Source of the DNA: CAVSUR01 sp052143655
GTDB taxonomy: Bacteria; Actinomycetota; Actinomycetes; Streptosporangiales; Streptosporangiaceae
NCBI GenBank assembly: GCA_052143655.1
Contig: JBKQSL010000451.1
Location: forward strand, 1 to 10,730
DNA length: 10,730 bases
Direction of reading: 5' to 3'
This document shows positions 6,304 through 10,730 of the stretch, one piece after another (the stretch's first letter is position 1; each line of letters opens with the position of its first letter). The notes under the pieces are model-generated. The model ran no database searches and was not told the origin of the DNA. It worked only from the letters and a program-made list of their open reading frames with translations. The position numbers and the translations under genes are program-made.

Positions 6304-7677
6304 ATGACGATCAGCGTCTTCGACCTGTTCAAGATCGGGATCGGCCCGTCCAGCTCGCACACGGTCGGGCCGATGAAAGCGGCGCGGATGTTCGGCGAGT
6401 CACTGCGCGGCGACGGGCTCGCCAGCCGGGTGGCCACCGTCCGGGCCGAGCTGTTCGGCTCGCTCGGCGCCACCGGGCACGGCCACGGCAGCGTGCCCGC
6501 CGTCGTGCTCGGACTGTGCGGCGAGCGGCCCGAGGAGGTCGATCCAGCCGCCGGGGCGAAGCTGGTCGAGCACGTGCGCGAGACCGGCGTGCTGCCGCTG
6601 CCGGGCACCGCGGGGATCGCGTTCGACGCCGCCGAGGACGTGATCCTGCACCGCCGCAAGCGGCTGCCGTTCCACCCGAACGCGATGCGGTTCACGGCGC
6701 TGGACGCGGCCGGCGCGCAGCTTTCGGAACGGGTCTACTACTCGGTCGGCGGCGGGTTCGTGCTCGGCGAGGATGAGAGCGGCCAGCCGGCCGTGCTGCC
6801 GGACACGACCCCGGTGCCGTACCCGTTCCGCACCGCGGCGGACCTGCTCGCCCATGCCCGCGGCACCGGCCTGCCGATCAGCGGCCTGATGCTGGCCAAC
6901 GAGCTGGCCCGCCGGGACGAGCAGGCGGTGCGCGACGGCCTGCTGGCGATCTGGTCGGCGATGCGCGAGTGCGTCGAGCGCGGCAGCCAGGCCGGCGGGG
7001 TGCTGCCCGGCGGGCTGAAGGTGCGGCGTCGGGCCCGTGCGCTGCGGGAGAACCTGGAGCGGACCGCCGACCCGGCCGACCCGCTGTACGCGATGGAATG
7101 GGTCACGATGTACGCCCTGGCGGTCAACGAGGAGAACGCCGCGGGCGGCCGGGTGGTGACCGCGCCCACCAACGGCGCGGCCGGCATCATCCCGGCGGTG
7201 CTGCACTACTACACCCGCTTCGTGCCCGGTGCCGATGACGACGGGGTGATCCGGTTCCTGCTGACCGCCGCGGCGATCGGCGTGCTGTTCAAGGAGAACG
7301 CGTCGATCTCCGGGGCCGAGGTGGGCTGCCAGGGCGAGGTCGGCTCGGCCTGCTCGATGGCCGCCGCCGGCCTGGCCGAGGTACTCGGCGGCACGCCGGA
7401 GCAGGTGGAGAACGCGGCGGAAATCGGTGTCGAGCACAACCTCGGGCTGACCTGCGACCCAGTCGGCGGCCTGGTGCAGATCCCGTGCATCGAGCGGAAT
7501 GCGATCGCCTCGGTCAAGGCGATCACGGCCGCCCGGATGGCGGTGCGCGGCGACGGCGAGCATTTCGTCTCGCTGGACAAGGCGATCAAGACCATGCGCG
7601 AGACCGGCGCGGACATGAAGGACAAGTACAAGGAGACGGCCCGCGGCGGCCTGGCCCTCAACGTCGTCGAATGCTGA
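6304..7677 (+). CDS. sdaA: L-serine ammonia-lyase (L-serine dehydratase), single-chain iron-sulfur type
   Basis: The 457-residue enzyme converts L-serine to pyruvate and ammonia with a [4Fe-4S] cluster in the cytoplasm. The start MTISVFDLFKIGIGPSSSHT is the signature of the N-terminal beta domain. The C-terminal alpha domain carries GCQGEVGSACSMAAAGL and LTCDPVGGLVQIPCIERNA. Cys342, Cys384 and Cys395 fit the three cluster ligands known from the Legionella enzyme. The protein ends in NVVEC, so Cys457 fits the tail-in-mouth fourth ligand of that enzyme. Length matches the single-chain (type 2) form. GGAG at 6291-6294 supports the start. It is last in the operon, behind a flavoprotein that should yield glycine and methylene-tetrahydrofolate. 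Serine hydroxymethyltransferase (not in the window) would join these to serine, which this enzyme drains to pyruvate. Confidence 0.96.
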   Translation: MTISVFDLFKIGIGPSSSHTVGPMKAARMFGESLRGDGLASRVATVRAELFGSLGATGHGHGSVPAVVLGLCGERPEEVDPAAGAKLVEHVRETGVLPLPGTAGIAFDAAEDVILHRRKRLPFHPNAMRFTALDAAGAQLSERVYYSVGGGFVLGEDESGQPAVLPDTTPVPYPFRTAADLLAHARGTGLPISGLMLANELARRDEQAVRDGLLAIWSAMRECVERGSQAGGVLPGGLKVRRRARALRENLERTADPADPLYAMEWVTMYALAVNEENAAGGRVVTAPTNGAAGIIPAVLHYYTRFVPGADDDGVIRFLLTAAAIGVLFKENASISGAEVGCQGEVGSACSMAAAGLAEVLGGTPEQVENAAEIGVEHNLGLTCDPVGGLVQIPCIERNAIASVKAITAARMAVRGDGEHFVSLDKAIKTMRETGADMKDKYKETARGGLALNVVEC

Positions 7678-7819
7678 CCTGCCCGGCCGGGCCCCGGCTA
7701 CAGCGTGACCAGCTGGCTGACGGAGATGGGGTGCAGGTCGGTGACCGCGGCAGTGCGGGCGGCGACCCGGACGGCCTGGGTCAAGCCCCTGGCTGGTCAG
7801 CGACGGCATCTGGCAGGTG

Positions 7820-7838
7820 CGCCGCCCATCCGGCGGCG
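7820..7838 (-). terminator. Possible hairpin terminator of the minus-strand operon
   Basis: A 7-bp perfect stem (CGCCGCC at 7820-7826, GGCGGCG at 7832-7838) with a 5-nt loop begins 10 bp beyond the TAA stop of the minus-strand gene that ends at 7849. No T-run follows in either direction, so this is a weak call. The rest of the 171-bp convergent gap holds no gene that I can support. It includes a 12-bp palindrome, GCCCGGCCGGGC at 7681-7692, just after the serine dehydratase stop. Confidence 0.3.
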
Positions 7839-7848
7839 GGACCTTGCG

Positions 7849-8679
7849 TTAGCCCGGGTGCTGCGGGCGCTCGCGGCGCGCGCTCTGCGTCATCATCACC
7901 ATGAGCTGCCCGAAGCCGCCTGCGTCCTCGTCGTCCTCGTCGTCCTCGTCGTCGAGCAGGCTCGCCGCCGTCGCCAGGTCGGCGTCGCCCGCGTCACCGG
8001 CCGATCGCGCCTGTGCCCTGGCCTCCTGCTCAGCGGCGTCGCGCTCGGCTGCCTCCTGCGCGCCGGCCGCCAGGTGCGGCTGGATCCACAGGAAGTACGC
8101 GATCCACGCCGACCCCATGGAGGTGGTCCAGTCGGCTTCGATGAGGTCTCGTACAGCGCGGACGAGAGCGTGCGCCAGGTTGACGTACTGGGTAATCGGG
8201 AAGCCCTCCCGCCAGTCCTGCGCGCCTGCCTGGCGCAGTGCGCTGGCGATCGCCTGCGGCGGCTCGTCGGTCTCCGCGACCCAGCGCACCACCTCTATCA
8301 GCCGCTCGCACAACGGCCACCCGTCCCCGACCAGCTGACCGGCCAGGTCGGGAATGAGGGCCAGGGCATGATGGCGCAACTGACGGGCAAACGCCTCGTC
8401 CTGTCCAGGCAGCCTGCCCGCCGTAGCCCGGATCACCCGGCGTACCGCCGGGCTGAGCGGCACCGGGTCTGGCGGTGGCCCGGCTGCTGGGCCGGCCGGC
8501 TGAGCCTGCGGTTGCACCGGCTCAGCCTGCGGTTGCACCGGCTGAGCCTGCGGTTGCACCAGCTCAGCCTGCGATTGCACCGGCTCAGCCGGCACCGGCG
8601 GCTGCGGCAGGCCAGTCGGCAGGCCCGGCGCGGGCCCCGCGTTCCGTGCCTGCCGAGCGCCGGTCACGTCGCTCACCAT
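7849..8679 (-). CDS. Unassigned protein with Pro/Gln repeats, globin-like helical core and acidic tail
   Basis: I do not recognise this 276-residue protein with certainty. It has no signal peptide and no clear membrane helix. Residues 30-63 are a low-complexity Pro/Gln/Ala tract built of heptads of the form A-E/Q-P-V-Q-P-Q. Residues about 74-210 form an alpha-helical core. Parts of it resemble the later helices of a bacterial globin: QYVNLAHALVRAVRDLI (164-180) fits the G helix and AWIAYFLWIQPHL (191-203) the H helix. Aligned this way, the proximal heme His position falls near 154-155 and is Gln/Asp, so heme binding is doubtful. Residues 242-252 are an unbroken Asp/Glu run. The start is set by GGAAGGA (8687-8693). 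It lies 43 bp after the ActP-like symporter stop on the same strand, so it is probably the last gene of that operon and may sense or modulate transport. Confidence 0.75.
   Translation of the reverse strand: MVSDVTGARQARNAGPAPGLPTGLPQPPVPAEPVQSQAELVQPQAQPVQPQAEPVQPQAQPAGPAAGPPPDPVPLSPAVRRVIRATAGRLPGQDEAFARQLRHHALALIPDLAGQLVGDGWPLCERLIEVVRWVAETDEPPQAIASALRQAGAQDWREGFPITQYVNLAHALVRAVRDLIEADWTTSMGSAWIAYFLWIQPHLAAGAQEAAERDAAEQEARAQARSAGDAGDADLATAASLLDDEDDEDDEDAGGFGQLMVMMTQSARRERPQHPG
7925..7951. repeat. Three tandem 9-bp repeats coding the acidic tract
   Basis: The unit TCCTCGTCG occurs three times in a row (7925-7933, 7934-7942, 7943-7951) and continues partly. Read on the minus strand it encodes the Asp-Glu-Asp repeats near residues 242-252 of the unassigned protein. 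Simple repeats like this can change length by slippage without shifting the frame. Confidence 0.85.
8500..8583. repeat. Four tandem 21-bp repeats coding Pro/Gln heptads
   Basis: Four units of 21 bp follow each other at 8500-8520, 8521-8541, 8542-8562 and 8563-8583, with a partial fifth to 8590. The units are almost identical. The third base alternates G, C, G, C, which alternates Gln and Glu in the minus-strand protein and hints at duplication of a 42-bp pair. Each unit is a whole number of codons, so copy changes keep the frame. Confidence 0.92.
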
Positions 8680-8722
8680 GTCGCATCCTTCCTGGCCGCA
8701 CGGTGACCTGCGGCGCAGTTCG

Positions 8723-10342
8723 TCAGGATCGGCTGCTCCGCTCGGCGCCGACGCCGGTCAGCGCCCGGACCTGGATGCGGGCGAACCGCGCCGGGCTGGC
8801 AGCGCGGCTGTCGGTCACCGAGCCGAGCCAGCCGAGGAAGAACGCCAGCGGGATGGACACGATCCCGGGACTGCTCAGCGGGAAGAACGCGAAGTCGACG
8901 TGCAGGCCGGCGAGCACGGGCACGGTCGTGCCGGTCACCGGGCCAGAGACCACCGGCGAGAAGATGATCAGCCCTACCGAGCTGATCAGGCCGCCGTAGA
9001 TGCTCCACAGCGCGCCGCGCGCGGTGAACCGCGGCCAGTACAGCGAGTACAAGATGGCGGGCAGGTTGGCCGATGCCGCGACTGCGAACGCCAGCGCCAC
9101 CAGGAACGCGATGTCCTCGTGCTTGGCGACGATTCCCCCGAGCACTGCGACGAGGCTGATGACGACGGCGGTGAGCCGCGCCACCCGGACCTCCCGACGT
9201 GGGTCGGCGTCCCCGTGGCGCAGCAGGCTGGCGTAGACGTCATGCGCGAACGACGCGCTGGCGGTGATGGTCAGGCCGGCCACGACGGCCAGGATCGTGG
9301 CGAAGGCGACCGCCGCCACGATTCCCAGCAGCACTGTCCCGCCCAGCCGGAACGCGAGCAGCGGCACGGCTGAGTTGGCCCCGCCGGGGGCGGCCTCGAT
9401 CTGCCTGGCCCCGACCAGCCACATCGCGCCGAACCCGAGCACCACCGTGCCGAGGTAGAACCCCCCCACCAGCCAGATCGTGCAGACCACGCTGCGGCGG
9501 GCCTCGCGCGCGTCCGGCACGGTGTACAGCCGCATCAGGACATGCGGCAGGCCAGCCGTGCCGAGCACCACGGCCAGCGCCAGCGAGATGAAGTCGAATT
9601 TGGAGACGGTGCTCACCCCGTACGCCAGGCCCGGCCCGAGCACCGCGTTGCCGGCCGGGCTGGCCGCGGCCGCGTGATCCAGCAGCGCGGAGAGGCTGAA
9701 GCCGGCCCGCGCCAGCACCCAGCAGGTGATGACCGCCGCCGTCGCCGCGAGGATCACCGCCTTGACGATCTGCACCCAGGTGGTGCCCTTCATCCCGCCG
9801 ACCAGTACATAGAAGATCATCAGCAGGCCGACGGCGACGATCGTGAGATCCTGGCCCGAGCCGCTGCTCACCCCGAGCAGGAGGCTGACCAGAACGCCGG
9901 CCCCGGCCATCTGGGCCAGCAGGTAGAACAGGCTCACTGTCAGGGTGGAAACCGCCGCAGCCGCGCGCACCGGACGGGCCCGCAGCCGGAAGTCCAGCAC
10001 GTCCGCCGTGGTATACCGGCCGGTGTTCCGCAGCGGCTCGGCGACCAGCAGCAAGACGACCAGCCAGCTCACCAGGAACCCGACCGAATAGAGCAGACCG
10101 TCGTACCCGCTCAGCGCGATGACGCCCGCGATGCCCAGGAATGACGCCGCCGACAGGTAATCGCCGCCGATCGCGATGCCGTTCTGCCGGCCGGTGAATG
10201 CCCGTCCGCCGGCGTAGTAGTCGGCGGTCGTCCGGTTCTTCCCGGCCGCCCTGGTCGCGATCACCAGGGTAACCGCGACGAAGAACGCGAAGATGCTGAG
10301 GTTGATCGCCGGCGTTCCGATGGCCCCCGCGGCGCTGGTCAT
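8723..10342 (-). CDS. actP: ActP-like cation/acetate symporter (sodium:solute symporter family)
   Basis: The product is 539 residues, close to the 549 of Escherichia coli ActP, with about 13 hydrophobic segments. Near the N-terminus it has the ActP-type run TADYYAGGRAFTGRQNGIAI followed by GDYLSAASFLGIAGVIALSGYDG, then AEPLRNTGRYTTADVLDFR. It probably imports acetate or another short monocarboxylate such as propionate, glyoxylate or pyruvate, driven by sodium or protons, in the inner membrane. An upstream in-frame extension to 10468 is rejected. It would overlap most of the preceding gene, whereas the ATG at 10340-10342 overlaps that gene's stop in an ATGA, the usual coupled junction of this pair. 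The DUF485 gene lies upstream and the unassigned protein downstream on the same strand. Family is confident; the exact substrate is not. Confidence 0.93.
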   Translation of the reverse strand: MTSAAGAIGTPAINLSIFAFFVAVTLVIATRAAGKNRTTADYYAGGRAFTGRQNGIAIGGDYLSAASFLGIAGVIALSGYDGLLYSVGFLVSWLVVLLLVAEPLRNTGRYTTADVLDFRLRARPVRAAAAVSTLTVSLFYLLAQMAGAGVLVSLLLGVSSGSGQDLTIVAVGLLMIFYVLVGGMKGTTWVQIVKAVILAATAAVITCWVLARAGFSLSALLDHAAAASPAGNAVLGPGLAYGVSTVSKFDFISLALAVVLGTAGLPHVLMRLYTVPDAREARRSVVCTIWLVGGFYLGTVVLGFGAMWLVGARQIEAAPGGANSAVPLLAFRLGGTVLLGIVAAVAFATILAVVAGLTITASASFAHDVYASLLRHGDADPRREVRVARLTAVVISLVAVLGGIVAKHEDIAFLVALAFAVAASANLPAILYSLYWPRFTARGALWSIYGGLISSVGLIIFSPVVSGPVTGTTVPVLAGLHVDFAFFPLSSPGIVSIPLAFFLGWLGSVTDSRAASPARFARIQVRALTGVGAERSSRS

Positions 10343-10680
10343 CGGTCCCGAACCGCGGTCAGCCGCTGCCTGAGCCGCTCCGACAGGGGGTCGAACTGCC
10401 GGCGCGCCCAGTGACAGTAGGCCATCGTGATGCCGAACGTGGACGCGAACTGCAGCGCAGCGAAGCACAGCCCTACGTTGACCGCGCCGAGCACCCTGAT
10501 CCGCATGAGACCTGGCGCGAATACGGCGGTGATCACGAAGGCGAAGTACCAGGCCAGGAACGATGCGGTAACCGGGATGGCGAAGCGCTGAAACCGCCGC
10601 CGCAGCGTCTGGAACTCACGGCTGGCTTGCACAACCTGATAGCCGGAAACATTCTCGCGGCCGGACTGGGTCAGGGACAC
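10339..10680 (-). CDS. yjcH: DUF485 (YjcH-like) small membrane protein
   Basis: This 113-residue protein has a polar N-terminus with the family-typical run REFQTLRRRFQRFAIPVTA (about 21-39), two membrane helices (about 34-57 and 63-88) and a charged C-terminus after HWARRQFDPLSERL. DUF485 proteins are almost always encoded just upstream of ActP-type symporters, and here the genes overlap by 4 bp in an ATGA. They are thought to assist or modulate the symporter, but the function is not established. The start is GTG (complement of 10678-10680), chosen because an AAAAGGAGGAA lies six bases upstream. The gene opens the minus-strand operon that ends at 7849. Confidence 0.92.
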   Translation of the reverse strand: MSLTQSGRENVSGYQVVQASREFQTLRRRFQRFAIPVTASFLAWYFAFVITAVFAPGLMRIRVLGAVNVGLCFAALQFASTFGITMAYCHWARRQFDPLSERLRQRLTAVRDR

Positions 10681-10686
10681 GGCGCG

Positions 10687-10697
10687 TTCCTCCTTTT
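10687..10697 (-). promoter_or_regulatory. Ribosome binding site of the DUF485 gene
   Basis: The minus strand reads AAAAGGAGGAA, ending six bases before the GTG start at 10680. It justifies choosing this non-ATG start. Confidence 0.75.
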
Positions 10698-10708
10698 GGG
10701 GCGCGTCC

Positions 10709-10714
10709 AGGTTA
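10709..10714 (-). promoter_or_regulatory. Possible -10 element of the symporter operon
   Basis: The minus strand reads TAACCT, fitting the actinobacterial TANNNT pattern, 28 bp upstream of the DUF485 start and just before its ribosome binding site. The matching -35 box would lie beyond the window edge, so this remains weak. Confidence 0.25.
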
Positions 10715-10730
10715 CAGCCAGTCAGCCGCC

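Noticed and set aside
7681..7692. 12-bp palindrome after the serine dehydratase stop as an intrinsic terminator
   Set aside because: It is a palindrome with no spacer for a normal loop and has no T-tract. Such GC palindromes are expected by chance in DNA of this composition.
7698..7799. Short coding-like stretch on the minus strand of the convergent gap, with a run such as AVTDLHPISVSQLVTL
   Set aside because: The open frame is only about 32 codons between stops, lacks a good start and ribosome binding site, and matches no family I can name. It could be a gene remnant but is not supportable.
7706..7799. 8-bp inverted repeat TGACCAGC/GCTGGTCA spaced by 78 bp in the convergent gap
   Set aside because: The arms are short and far apart. 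There is no transposase gene or target duplication to suggest a mobile element end.
6400..7809. Long minus-strand open frame of 469 codons opposite the serine dehydratase gene
   Set aside because: The plus-strand frame has unmistakable L-serine dehydratase motifs. The antisense frame is Arg/Gly/His-rich without recognisable features.
10343..10468. N-terminal extension of the ActP-like symporter to 10468
   Set aside because: It would overlap the DUF485 gene by about 130 bp and gives non-family sequence. The ATGA overlap at 10339-10342 is the normal junction of this pair.

Overview
This is a very GC-rich window with strong AGGAGG-type ribosome binding sites, some GTG starts and short or overlapping gene junctions. 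It reads as chromosomal DNA of a high-GC actinobacterium; the genus cannot be told from the sequence. No mobile element, tRNA, rRNA or CRISPR array was seen.

Region 1 (1-7677) is a divergent catabolic module. On the minus strand are an APC-superfamily amine/amino-acid permease (809-2380) and, 8 bp downstream, a GntR/HutC-type repressor with a UTRA domain (1-800, cut off by the window edge). On the plus strand are a choline-kinase-like phosphotransferase (2684-3670), a large flavoprotein fused to a GcvT-like folate domain of the dimethylglycine/sarcosine dehydrogenase type (3675-6188), and a single-chain iron-sulfur L-serine dehydratase (6304-7677). The 303-bp divergent intergenic region holds two near-identical GTCYAGAC palindromes. 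Palindromes of this form are the known operator type of HutC-subfamily GntR proteins, so the local regulator probably controls both arms. The likely flow is: import of an N-methylated amine or amino acid, possible phosphorylation, FAD-dependent oxidative demethylation with transfer of the C1 unit to tetrahydrofolate, then glycine/serine and finally pyruvate plus ammonia by serine dehydratase. The true substrate is unknown. The presence of a choline-kinase-like protein whose catalytic-loop His is replaced by Asn is the least understood part.

Region 2 (7678-7848) is a short convergent gap with no gene and a possible hairpin terminator.

Region 3 (7849-10680, minus strand) is a three-gene operon read right to left: a DUF485 small membrane protein, an ActP-like sodium/organic-acid symporter starting in an ATGA overlap with it, and an unassigned 276-residue soluble protein. 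The last has a Pro/Gln heptad repeat, a helical core that resembles a globin fold without the heme-binding His, and an Asp/Glu tract. The first two form a classic pair; the third is the least characterised gene in the window.
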